Positions 49,101 to 59,928 of a stretch of 64,000 nucleotides of DNA are shown here, piece by piece; the first letter of the stretch is position 1, and the number at the start of each line of letters is the position of its first letter. The notes beneath the pieces are model-generated. The model saw only the letters and a list, made by a program, of their open reading frames with translations. It searched no databases and was not told the origin of the DNA. Source of the stretch: Tenebrio molitor (taxonomy: Eukaryota > Arthropoda > Insecta > Coleoptera > Tenebrionidae); contig NC_091048.1 in NCBI RefSeq assembly GCF_963966145.1, positions 25,668,001 to 25,732,000 of the forward strand. Direction: 5' to 3'. The translations under genes and the position numbers were made by a program.

Positions 49101-49756
49101 TGTTTTGACAACAATTTCATATTCTTAGAAATTTTTGGAATTGGAATCTCGTCAAGAATTTTTATTGCGCTTTCTGGACGACATTTATGGTATCAGCGTA
49201 ATGAAGGTAACTTTCCAGTACCATTTGAATGAGTTTCCTTTCATTATCTTAGAAATAAAGAAGATATTCTAGGTCACATTCATCATTTATTGCCCTTGAC
49301 AAAACACTAAAACCAATTTTTCTCAACTAGTTCAATATCCCCATCGAGAGGTTATTCTCTGATAGCTGTTGTTCTGCTAACTCCACTCTTGCTGTAGCAA
49401 AGCTCGTTAGAAACAAAAATACAGAGCTAGCGCTTGCGCATTGAATAGAAAATTGGCAATTAGTTGCTCATGATCTCCAAAATTTCAAGGTAAAAACATG
49501 TTTTTTTTAAATGCATTTGAGACTAACAAGTTTGACGTCAGCAATTCTTCGGTGTTCTACCTTGAACCTTATACCTGCTTCTTGCAAAAATACTTTCAAT
49601 TTTGAGATAAATTGTAATCCCTAGAGGCCAAATCCGGTTAATAGAGGGATTGGTATGTGTATATGGACAACAGGCTAGAACCTGCACGTCTTCTTGTGAG
49701 GCGGAGCTTTGTCCTGGTGGAACAAAGGACTCTCTTCTAGTTGTTGCTTATCATCG

Positions 49757-50330
49757 GTTGTTATAGTTATTTACATTACGAATGTGGTAGGCTACATTTT
49801 ACAGCGCGAGGTTTTTAGATTGAAACACGACCGCGCAGCGGGAGTGTTTTGACAAAAACCGAGCGATGTAAAATGTCTACCGCGTTAGTAATGTATTAAT
49901 ATTTTTGGCCGACGACCCATTCATTACTCGTTTTCTCAAATTTGAAATTTGTAGTAACCAATAATTTTGCAAAACCTGTCAAAGACTGACAATTGATAAA
50001 TGAAATGGCAGAAAGTTATCTATTATACTGATTACTGACATGCTGACGATTTACACCACAAGATGGCGCCATCAGACGCCAACTGTAAAGTCCCTAGATA
50101 TATCTAGGGACTTTAGCCAACTGAGCGGACCAATGGTAGCGGTAGCTTGTCTTAGTATAAATGGACTTCATTTATAATAAGCTAACTTTTTTTTGAGGTT
50201 CCAGAAAGCTTAAAATTTTTGCGTTAGTTTACGCACTCTGTGCGGTAAAATGACAGATAGTTTGGTTAGTGTGTAAAAAACAAGATACCGTAGCTGTTCA
50301 AAATGTGTAAACACGTCATTTAGAGTTGTG
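49757..50330 (-). repeat. dispersed 0.53-kb repeat, copy 2 (inverted)
   Basis: Reverse-orientation partner of 19147-19672, with a small insertion that forms a TCCCTAGATATATCTAGGGA palindrome. Confidence 0.75.
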
Positions 50331-50479
50331 TTAACTGCTATGATCAATAAATAACTAACAATCATGATATCAAGATATAAAGAGAGCACGGAATCCAGGC
50401 CGGATTTATTTTTTATTGGGGATATTCCTATCAACTAATGACAATTCGTTTGGAAACTATATTTTTTATATTCATAAGT

Positions 50480-50575
50480 GCGGTTCTTCAGCGGCCACCC
50501 ATCCAAATACCGACTGCGTCCTATGCTGCTTAATCTTAAATTAGTATCGCGTGACACGGTATTAAGGCCGGATTA
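50480..50575 (-). pseudogene. 5S rRNA-like relic or 5S-derived SINE head
   Basis: The minus strand contains ATTAAGCAGCATAGGACG and TATTTGGATGGGTGGCCGC, very close to the 3' half of 5S rRNA (the internal control region). The 5' half is poorly conserved. Similar AGGCCGGATT-containing sequence lies on both sides (about 50398 and 50567). Confidence 0.5.
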
Positions 50576-51436
50576 ATTTATCTTCAGGAATGTTATTATC
50601 AAGTCATAAAATGTGTTGGAAAATTGTTAAAAATTGTTCCTTTATCAGAAAATCGTCATTTTGGCAACGAAAATGCAAGAATTGTTGCTTTTTGCATGAA
50701 TTTTCGAATACAAAAAGCTAGACCAATATGTTTTTATTTTATGTTGAAGGTGTCATTTTTTTTATTTGGTCGAATTTTAAGACACCCTGATAACCTTGCG
50801 AAATGCGAAATATCTAGTTTATTGGTACTTATGTGCAACTATGTTAAAAATATGCAAGTTGATGGCGATTTAATTACTGGTCGTACCCATTAACCACCTG
50901 ACAAAGGGAAACGCGTCGGTGACAATTCCGGCAGCACCATTTCACGTATAATTAACTAAAACTAAGAATTTCAAGAATTTCTCTCGATTTCTGCCAAATT
51001 CGCTTTCATCTCGTCTTAACCGCAACAATTCCCGTTGCACCGTTTTTACCAGACGTCGTGGTGGAAAACCAGCTCACCTCCGCTATTCAATTAACATGAT
51101 TGCATCCTACTTCGTCTCTTCAAGACTTCAAGAGTGCGATCCTCGAGTGCGGACTTTGGAATTGGTACAACCGGAAACGCTTTTTTCATTTAACCATCTC
51201 GGTACTATCTAGGCGAGTTGGTAAATCACGCCACAGCACTAGGCACAGCTGTAAAAGTGAAAGTCGCTGGATAAACGTCAATTTTCATAAAACGGAGAAA
51301 AGCAACGACGCGCTAAAGTCGATCGATTTCAATCGATCGGAAAAAATCTGAGCTGCGCAATACCGATTAATTGGACTAATGAGGAATTGTCTTTATTCCT
51401 GCAGTGGTTTGCACAACTGCCCTAAAACTGCCCACT

Positions 51437-51445
51437 TAAATAAAA
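51437..51445 (+). promoter_or_regulatory. TATA-like element with downstream Inr-like TCAGTTG
   Basis: TAAATAAAA followed after about 25 bases by GCAGTCAGTTG. It lies 0.9 kb before the acceptor of elongase 8's first coding exon and could be its proximal promoter. Confidence 0.35.
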
Positions 51446-52366
51446 GACGCTCGGTGGGGCAGTCAGTTGACGGTACCACCCCGCGGACGGGTAGTACTAA
51501 TTACCGAAATTACAGTACCGAACCGGCCATTTAATTCATTAGACGTACCAGCCTGCAATTAGCGATTTCGGTTTCCATGAACTTGAAAGTGAAGAAGTAG
51601 GATTGATGGTATAAGCCGTCAAACGTCCATGCGGTACTTCAGTGTACTCTGCGACTCCAAACACACTATGGTGGTTTGTTACGCGTGTGATAACTAGTGC
51701 GGTACAATTACCAAGGACTAATAATAACACAAGTGAGTTTTTATTTTTAACGAGTCTTCCAGTAGTACCGTTTAAAAAAAATCCAATTGAAATTAAATAA
51801 AATTGTGCTACTAACTAAAACCGTTTATTATTATTGTTATTGACAACCATTAGTAACAAATTAGTTTTTAAAGCCTCTTGTTATTTATATTATTACAGTT
51901 GATATCATGTGCTGTGACTTTTGACCGCAACACTCAGCAAAAGTTTTAATATTGTTTTTTTTTACATAAATTGTCCACTTGGTTGTAATTAGCATCAGGT
52001 GATTATGTAACTTCTATATAACGATCAAACCGAAGAGGTCTTGCATTATTTGTTTCTAGAAGTAACTCAGTTGACAAGACTCTTAGTGTGAAGTAATCCT
52101 TCTGTCTAGTATTTTCCATTCATTACGAGTCATCCATTACCTAAATTTTGTTTTATAAAAGTGAGAGGCGGAAGCTGGTTTGAGTTGTACTGAATTAATA
52201 AAAAATAACAATAAGAAGAGAGCACATTTTCGGTGGTACCCCTGAAAATTAGAATCATTTGCGACGACTTTTGGTTGCGCTTGAGTTGGTACTGCAGCAG
52301 TACCAAAGCTTACTGTTCATTGGAAGTGAAAATTTGGTGAAAATTGTAACACTGGCGTCATTTCAG

Positions 52367-52377
52367 ACGCGCCAGCC
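52367..52377 (+). other. 5' UTR part of first coding exon of elongase 8
   Basis: CATTTCAG ends at 52366, 11 bases before the ATG. This looks like a 3' splice site, so gene 8 probably begins with one or more non-coding exons farther upstream. Confidence 0.5.
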
Positions 52378-53550
52378 ATGTCGAACACGACGGCCCAGGG
52401 AGTCCTCCAGGGGTACTACCGCTTCCTTTTCACCGACCTGGGAGGTAACTACTTGCATCGGAGAATCCAACAGGCCGGCTACATTGACACTTTCAGATCC
52501 GCGCACAAACGATTGGTTCTTGGTGACCCACCCCGTGATCTTCCCCATAGTGGGGTTCTATTTGTACTTCGTGACCAAGCTGGGACCCCGACTGATGAAA
52601 AACCGTCCCCCGTTCGAGTTAAAATTCGTTTTAATCGTGTACAACGCCCTGCAGGTGGTGGTGAGCACGTGGATGTTTTGGGAGGTGAGTCGGTGGTGCT
52701 GGTTGAGTCGCACTCATGGTACTTTGTAGGCGTTGGAGGGCGCCTACTGGGACAGGTACAGCTGGAAGTGCGAGCCTGTGGACTGGTCGAGGACGCCGCA
52801 CGCGATGAGGGTGGCTCGAGGAGTGTACGTTTTCTATATGGCGAAAATATCCGAGCTCTTGGACACGGTGTTCTTCATCTTGAGGAAAAAGTACAACCAG
52901 GTGACTTTCCTCCATTTGTACCACCACACTGTGATGCCCTTGATCGGCTGGGGCGTCACGAAGTACTTTCCCGGAGGCCACGGGATCTTCGTCGGGTTCA
53001 TCAACAGCTTCGTGCACATCATCATGTACACGTACTACATGCTGGCGGCGATAGGACCCCAACTGCAGAAATACCTCTGGTGGAAAAAATATATCACAAA
53101 TCTGCAAATGGTAATTAGGCGGTACCTATTAGATTGTTACCGTGTGCACCTACGACTGGTACACCGGAACGGATTGTTTTCTCCTTTTCACTCATAATTG
53201 ACCATTGTCAACGGTACTAATTTGGCGTTGTTTGATTTTTTCAGATACAGTTTTGCCTCGGCTTCTTGCACAACTTCCAATTACTCTGGCAAGATTGCGG
53301 TTATCCGAGGTGGTCCGTTTTCTTCACGCTACCCAACGCCATCTTCTTCTACTACCTATTTAACGACTTCTACAATCAAGCCTACAAGAAGAACAAGAAA
53401 TCGGAGAAGAACGGCAATGTGCACACGGCCGTCGATAAGATGACCAACGGGGTCAAGCACAACGGCGTCGCCAACGGAGAGAAACACAACGGAGTGCACA
53501 ACGGGGTACACAACGGGGTACACAACGGGTACCACCAAAAGACACTTTAG
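52378..53550 (+). CDS. ELO-family fatty acid elongase gene 8 with His/Asn/Gly-repeat tail (4 coding exons, 313 aa)
   Basis: Exons 52378-52444, 52497-52684, 52730-53110 and 53245-53550 give 313 residues. Marks are DPRTNDWFLV at the first junction, LMKNRPPFELK, KISELLDT (124-131), LHLYHH (HxxHH 147-151), MYTYYML and TNLQM|IQF across the last intron. It is a canonical ELOVL1/7-like insect ER elongase. Exons 4-7a are fused into one 381-base exon. The split after LQM is at the same place and phase as in gene 7, linking the two genes. The C-terminus (about residues 280-308) is a run of HNGV/NG repeats encoded by 12-bp units; such tails lie on the cytosolic side in this family. A long unspliced frame from the same ATG exists but loses the ELO motifs, so the spliced form is preferred. 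Confidence 0.93.
53480..53535 (+). repeat. 12-bp tandem repeat coding HNGV
   Basis: Successive CACAACGGGGTA units at the 3' end of gene 8 code for HNGV. The unit is in frame, so copy number changes would only lengthen or shorten the tail. Confidence 0.8.
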
Positions 53551-53749
53551 TTTCTATTATTATATATTTATAAGTGATGATTGTTTCGTTTTTATGTGTT
53601 TATATATTCGTCGTTGCATGTTACAATGAAACATGAATATTAATAGGTTTTTTATTAACCACTCCTAAAATCAGTTCTTTTTGCATTAACTAAAAACTCA
53701 AGATTTTTACATGTTAGCCTTCAAATCTAGGTATGTGTTACAGACTACA

Positions 53750-53755
53750 AATAAA
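53750..53755 (+). terminator. poly(A) signal of elongase 8
   Basis: AATAAA 200 bases after the TAG stop. Confidence 0.6.
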
Positions 53756-53759
53756 GAAG

Positions 53760-56420
53760 GAGTTTATTCGTCGCATTTTATTTTCAAATAATTTTAGAAA
53801 CATCATAGTACAGAGAAGTACTACTACATAATACTAGATACTACTATTATTACGCATAAGTACTATCACCACCGATAGGTATCTAGTACGGTAAAACAGA
53901 GTATTTTGGCATTTATGGTTTTTAGTGCAAAAAGTAACAGGGAAACGTAATAGTTGAGCGTAAAGTCAAAACACTATTTTTTTTCTTTTGGGAAAAATAG
54001 CTTATTAAGTATTTACATGCCCATAAAGCATAGATACGTGATGATAGTTTTGTTGGTAATTTTTTCCGGATGGTAAATGAAGGTTAGTTAGGACTAGAAT
54101 CATTGCCAAGTTTTTGACATGCTCCAACGGTTTCAGGTCGAAAAGAATTATTTTTTAATGAAATTAATCCAAATGAAGAAATAGGAAATGTACAAAAGAA
54201 ATTTAATTGCCATTAACACACGTACACGGAGATCGAGCTTGAATGATGTGAATTTCTTTATTAACCTTCAAATTTTGTGTATCATTTTTTTTTTATTTTC
54301 ATATGTGCCAATAGAGATGATGTTCGCTGAAAATTTCAGTAGGTAGGTAATTTCGTGTATTGGAATTGGGTTAGAAAAACACCAATAACAGTGAAGATGA
54401 AGCTATAAAAGGAAAAGACACGTTGTAAAATTAGTAACGACCAACGTACCTAATATTTATTACATGTTCTACTGATAATTCTTGATCTTCTTTTTCGTCT
54501 TTCATTTCTGTTGGGTTCTTCATTGTTTTTCAGAAATACACTAGGTCGTCATGTAGGTATCTCACGTAGTCTTAGTGGCGAAAGTGGCAAAGTGAACGAA
54601 AGTGAAGGAATGGAAAAGAAGAGTTGAATAAAATGGAAGGAAATTAACGTTACATTTCTTGTTTAACTTCTTTGCTTCTTTCCATTTCTTGTAAGACGTT
54701 TCTCCATTTGTGTTTACGGCGATCAAAAATTTAATTAGATATTTACGGAGGCATGAAGAACCAGTTATGAAAATGTCGGAGAGGATGTTTACAAGAGCGC
54801 TATTAATGGAAAGCTGAGAAAATTGTAAGTGTACAAAAAAGATAATACGCCAGGAATGAGAGAAAGGTAACAATAAAAGATCTAAAACCTTTTGAATTCA
54901 ATGAAAGTTGGTATTTGTAATTATTATTCGATATACATAATGTATCCACATTGACGTTTCTCTACCTGCTTTGATTATTTTAATTTGATCCATTAAACAT
55001 ATTTTAGCGTAATGTAAATTGGCAGCTTTAACAGACATAATATACATCATTTTTTCCTTGTATGTTGGGGACATTAATGTTATTTTTTTTAAGATATTGA
55101 ACCACTTGTTTTTTACCGATGAAGCGCCATCTTACACTGACTTGATGAACCAAATTCAGAACAATTAAACTTTCAGACGATGCTGTATATTGTGTTGCCT
55201 ATGCTAACAAATACTTCATAATTTTATTATCAAATAATCCATTAATACGGGGTGATTCACCAGTGATGATAAGCCTAACGAAATTTATGATGCAGCCAAC
55301 ATTACACTTGCAGCAATTATGTGGATCTAAAAAATATACAGGTATCCTCCACTTATTTTGTGAAATTTAACAGATGGATAATTTGAATGTGTGGAGATAA
55401 AGGTCGCATTAGGTACCTCCAGCCATTTTAACTCCCTTTATTTGTGAATTAAATCGTGTAAGGATTTAATTATTATACTAAACTGCACAGCAACAATAAA
55501 CAATGACCATTCCTGACGACAGTTGTACTACAAGAAAAAGAGAAAAAAAACCTTGTTAATTTTCCAAAAGGTATTAAAACGCCATCCTTAAAACAAATTA
55601 GCATCATTGTGAAATTTTACAAAAATTGGTCCATATATAGGGTGTGTCGAAAAGGACAGATAGGCGTTTTAGTAGCAGAACATAGCACAACGTAGACTCC
55701 GATTCTGCACCAAAAACTGTTCTGCAGCTTTCAGTTAAAAAAATAGCAGCAACGCAATAGGTAACTAAAAGCTATCGTATGTAGTTGTCATGATTACATT
55801 TTTTTTTCTCTCAGTCCTTGATCAAAACACCTAATAACATTCACACTGTGATGCCTCTCAGAAAGTGAAAATGAAAATGGCAGCAACGCAATAGGTAACT
55901 AAAAGTCATCGTATGTAGTTGTCATTGTTACATTTTTTTTTATCTCTCAGTCCTTGGTCAAAACACCTAATAACATTCACACTGGGATGCCTTCCGTTAG
56001 GAAAACGCATGGTATACAGGGCGAGTCAGATAAGGCTTATTTCTGAATTTATTTTGTACGCAACCAAAAATACTAATGACCACTTGATCCCGTTTATAAT
56101 ATGATAAAGTTCATCTTTTCTTTAAAACAATTGTCAAATTGTTGTCGTGTTGGTATGAGCCACTAGTTATTTGATGGTTATTAGGTTCGCAAAATTAAAT
56201 GTCAATTGTATGTCAGCCAGGTTAGCCCTTTTGATGTAAAGTTGCTTGCCCTACTGAATATATTCAGTTGTATTTTTCAGTGTCATTATCGTCTTCATTT
56301 CTTGTCTTTTGGTATAAAATTTGCTTACACCTGCAACTTTTCTGACTTTTGAAAATTATTGATATAACCTCAAACCTGATTTAGGGAGATTTTACGATAC
56401 ATATGTTCCGAAACCACAGG
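53760..56420. other. no gene seen downstream of elongase 8
   Basis: AT-rich, with TACTACTA-like degenerate repeats at 53810-53890, a lone end similar to the ACAGGGTTATTCAC MITEs at about 55250, and the tandem duplication at 55746-55995. Confidence 0.5.
55746..55995 (+). repeat. 134-bp tandem duplication
   Basis: The unit starting GCAGCAACGCAATAGGTAAC at 55746 recurs at 55880 with few differences, through CACCTAATAACATTCACACT. Confidence 0.85.
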
Positions 56421-56423
56421 TTT

Positions 56424-56847
56424 TAGGGTGGTACTATTGGGGACAAAATACTTTGGTCGTCATTCTTCTGTCACTTCAAAACAAATTAATGTAAACCAAG
56501 CATTAACGTCAAGTCAATAGTGATGACAATTTCAAATTATTGACTTTTCTCTTGTCAAAAAGATGGCACCTTCCATCATTCAAAAATTTAGAATCATCTC
56601 CTTTGTTTCCGGGGGATTGTCCATGGGCCAAATTGCCTTGTGGAAACCTTTTCAATTTTTCCTCCTAGGAATGTCTCCTTCAATTGTCCATTTTTCGGTA
56701 TTTAACATTTTGAAATGATGAGTTTGACAGTGACAGTGGTTGACAGTAGTAAAAAATAAGGTTAACCGTCCTAATGCTTGCTTTACAACTTTATGTCAGT
56801 CAACTGACTTTGACGACCAAAGTAATTTGTCCCCAATAGTACAGCCT
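56424..56847. mobile_element. TIR element, TACTATTGGGGACAAA ends
   Basis: TACTATTGGGGACAAAATAC and CTTTGGTCGTCA occur inverted at the right (TGACGACCAAAG, TTTGTCCCCAATAGTA). No ORF. Confidence 0.75.
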
Positions 56848-57262
56848 GGTTTTTGAGGGAATTTTGATATTGACAATTGTTTTTAAAAAAAGTAGACTAT
56901 AGGTATTTTTTTTCTACCATCGTGATCATAAAAAACGACTACAGTTAACTTGGGACGCCACTGAGATTTTTTGCAAATTAGGCTAAGTGAACGTACTGAG
57001 ATTTGTCAAAATTTGTCAACCTCAATATTTAAAATTTTCAAATTCGTGAAAATAAACGCGTCCGCAACACAGTGCTAGTGCTAACACCCAGTTCGGTAGC
57101 AATGTTTCTAATGGTACCACCATCATGTATTCAGGTTTGCAGAATGACTTTTTTGAAAATCTGGTAATTGCGGAATTTTTCAATTGTCACAATGATATTC
57201 ATTCAAATTTACACAGCGAAATTTCTAGTGTAGTTGTTTTTTATGATCGCGATGGGTACTAT

Positions 57263-57643
57263 GGTACTATTCCGGACACGGAATCTTGGCCATAACTGAT
57301 AAATACCTATGTGTGAACTGGCCTTTATTGAATATAATCCAACTTTTGACTCGATAATGCCATTTCCTTACTTTTTTGATGTCAGAATAAAAACTTCAAA
57401 GTGATTTTTAATATATCCTGTTCACGTTGGATTGAACATCAGTGTCGCAAATCCCACGCATTTGGCACTAACTTTCACATGAGTTGTCATAGTAACAGGG
57501 CAGGTTATTTGCACCACTGATGTTCATTCCAACGTGAACAGATATTAATTGTCATTTTTTAATGACGCTAATGATTGGTTCACATAATTTTTTTAGAAAT
57601 GTCAAAAAAATGTTGGCCAAGATTCCGTGTCCGGAATAGTACC
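57263..57643. mobile_element. TIR element, GGTACTATTCCGGACACGG ends, with a nested palindrome
   Basis: 30-bp inverted ends containing CCGGACACGGAATCTTGGCC. A second hairpin (57417-57541, arms TTCACGTTGG / CCAACGTGAA) lies inside. It directly abuts the element at 57644. Confidence 0.8.
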
Positions 57644-57880
57644 TACAGTCGCGAGCAATAAATTTTGATCGTCAAGGCCATTCTTTGACGCAATCGAAAA
57701 TGCTCCATTGTAAAACAGTCGTAAATATCATAACCTATCATCAAGTTGTACGACATTTTTTCGTCATTTTTTTCTCAATTTTTTGACACTTTGTTGATGT
57801 GGGCATAATCAAGCAGGGAATTTTTTAAAATTTATGACAATCTAACCAAATTTTGAAATGACATTGACGACCAAAAAATT
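57644..57880. mobile_element. MITE family H copy 2, one end lost
   Basis: Begins TACAGTCGCGAGCAATAAAT and follows the inverted interior of 21772-22022 to GACATTGACGACCAAAA, where another element starts. Confidence 0.75.
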
Positions 57881-58210
57881 TTGGCCGTCACTTTCTTGAC
57901 ATTCAAGTAAAGTGTAAATAAAAATCGTAACCCCACTTTCGATTTTTGTCATTTTGACAATCAATTTAAACTGTTTGAAGCTCAGATATTCCAAAAATTC
58001 GACATGAATTAACAAAATTATAGCAATCGTACATAGATAACCTGAGGTAAACGTTCTGTGTAGTAGAAATGACAAAATAATTTTGAGTTTTGAAATTTAC
58101 CACCCAAAAAATAACGTTCATAATCAAGACGGTAATCATGATGACAATAAAGTACGGATTACAATTTTTTTTTTTGAATTGACAGACAATGACGGCCAAA
58201 ATTTTTTAGC
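57874..58210. mobile_element. TIR element, AAAAAATTTTGGCCGTCA ends
   Basis: AAAAAATTTTGGCCGTCA at the left is inverted at about 58190-58208 as TGACGGCCAAAATTTTTT. The left end coincides with the truncation point of the family H copy. Confidence 0.55.
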
Positions 58211-58440
58211 TATGTAATTTGTACAACACTTCCGCGCAGTAATTCAGTTCGGGATCTTGGTGTTGTTTTTAACTCCAGGCTGTCCTTCACTAACCATATC
58301 GAGTCAGTCGTCAACTCTTGTTCTAAGTCTCTCGGATTTGTTTTGAGAAACGGCAGAGAATTTTCGGATTTTGACACGTTAAAGCTGCTCTACTTCACCT
58401 ATGTTCGATCTCGCTTTGGAGTACGCTTCTATAGTTTGGT

Positions 58441-59361
58441 CACCTATAATCTATTCATTTTGATTGTGACCACTCCCTAGTAACTTTTCAGTTGCTAGGT
58501 TATTGATAGGGAATTTTAGATAACACTAAATCCAGTCGCAGTTGGCAACTCTCGGAGGCGCCATTTTGATAGAAACGTCACGCTCACAGAAGACAAAACG
58601 GAGAACGACTTGCGCAAACGTTTTTCGACGTACACTGTGCGCATATCTATAAAATTGAGTTTTGGTACAACATTTTAGAATTCAAAAACAAAATGCCACG
58701 TCGTCTTCTCAAAGTTGGGACCAAACGGTTAATATTGACTTGTTTCGACACATTTATTGAAGCCAACGGGAAAACAACTCACAAAGACGAACATCACCAA
58801 TAAAGTTAACTCTATTTGTGCTTTTTTGTTGTACATTTTGGCTAGTAAGTGTTGTAGTTTGATACCTTCTGCCTTTTCATCCCCTGTAAATTATTTTTTT
58901 GAACTTTCTGTCTGATTAGTTTTTATCTGAAAATATTTGTATTAATCAATGCTAATTGATTAGTAATCCCCAGGCACTTTTCGCGTTTGTTTTACTGCCA
59001 AATGACCATTTCCTTCGTTCTTCATTAATATCGAGAATTGCATGAGGTGATTTCGAAGTTTTTACGTTAAATAATCTGTACCTGGATATAACCCCACTTT
59101 TCAACAGACGTGATCACAGAATCAGACAGACGTTTTTAGTTTCTCCTACTTCAAATATTGATTTCCGTTATTAATATTGATAAATACATTAAAATCATTG
59201 CTTTACTACCATGGTCAAGTTTTAACAATTCTGACATTTTCACATCATGTTCACACCACACAAATATTTAGTGTAAAACGTATGCAGCACACAGCTAAAC
59301 AGCGCCTACTATGTTTTTCGTTGTGGTCACAATCAAAGTGAATAGATAATATGTAACAATA
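58441..59361. mobile_element. inverted-repeat element inserted in the RT relic
   Basis: The left end near 58446 and right end near 59356 are inverted copies sharing ATCTATTCA and TTTGATTGTGACCAC. The interior has no long ORF. Removing it rejoins the RT frame between WSPY and NIHISSLERV. Confidence 0.65.
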
Positions 59362-59754
59362 TTCACATATCCTCCCTAGAACGCGTTCAGCGCAAATTCT
59401 TGAAGAACGGGGTACATATGTTAACTGGTAGTTACCCACCCAGAGGCTATGCTAATGATCTTTTGGGACAACTCGGAATGTCATCACTACTGTCGAGACG
59501 TGCTGAGCACTCAGTGGTTTTCCCGTTCAAATTGATCCAAGGCCTTGTTGATTATTCAGATTTGTTGTCCCAAGTTACTTTTAACCCTCTCATTAGAGAC
59601 CTGCAATAGGATGCTAGTTGCTTGGTATGGGTTGGAATAGTTCTGTTGATTCTTAATGAATGTTTGGTGGTTTGATCGTTTTGTTTCTTTTTTTTTGGCT
59701 ATGTCTTTTACTTGGTTGACCTGTAATTGGGACATCCTGTTGGTCAACTCGTAC

Positions 59755-59790
59755 AAATAATAATAATAATAATAATAATAATCATCATCA
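59755..59790 (+). repeat. (AAT)n / (CAT)n simple repeat, tail of RT element
   Basis: About nine AAT units followed by a few CAT units. The position fits the 3' tail of the retroelement. Confidence 0.85.
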
Positions 59791-59928
59791 CCAGAATCTA
59801 ACAAAGCAATGCAAGCAGAAACTACGACTGTAACTTCTGTCACAACTAATGAAAATTACAAATTAGACATTATGATATTTTAAATTTTATATAAATATTT
59901 TAAACAATCTTCAATAAAGCATATCAAC

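Larger units (their letters stand above)
43740..51430. other. no coding gene seen; contains MITEs and repeats listed separately
   Basis: AT-rich. Frames under 100 codons without recognisable domains. 50480-50575 and 49757-50330 are annotated separately. Confidence 0.5.
58229..59790 (+). pseudogene. non-LTR reverse transcriptase fragment split by an inverted-repeat element
   Basis: The left part (58229-58440) reads VRDLGVVFNSRLSF and a following LYFTYVRSR. A one-base shift is then needed to continue as LEYASIVWSP. The right part (about 59362-59609) resumes with SLERVQRKFLK, SYPPRGY and ends LIRDLQ stop. This is the C-terminal region of a second non-LTR family. It ends with an (AAT)n tail at 59755-59782. 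About 0.92 kb of foreign sequence with terminal inverted repeats splits it. Confidence 0.75.

Noticed and set aside
52631..53107. 158-codon minus-strand frame
   Set aside because: Antisense shadow of elongase 8 coding exons.
52378..53118. Unspliced 246-codon frame starting at the true ATG of elongase 8
   Set aside because: It reads through the intron at 52445 and leaves the elongase frame. The spliced model restores all ELO motifs.
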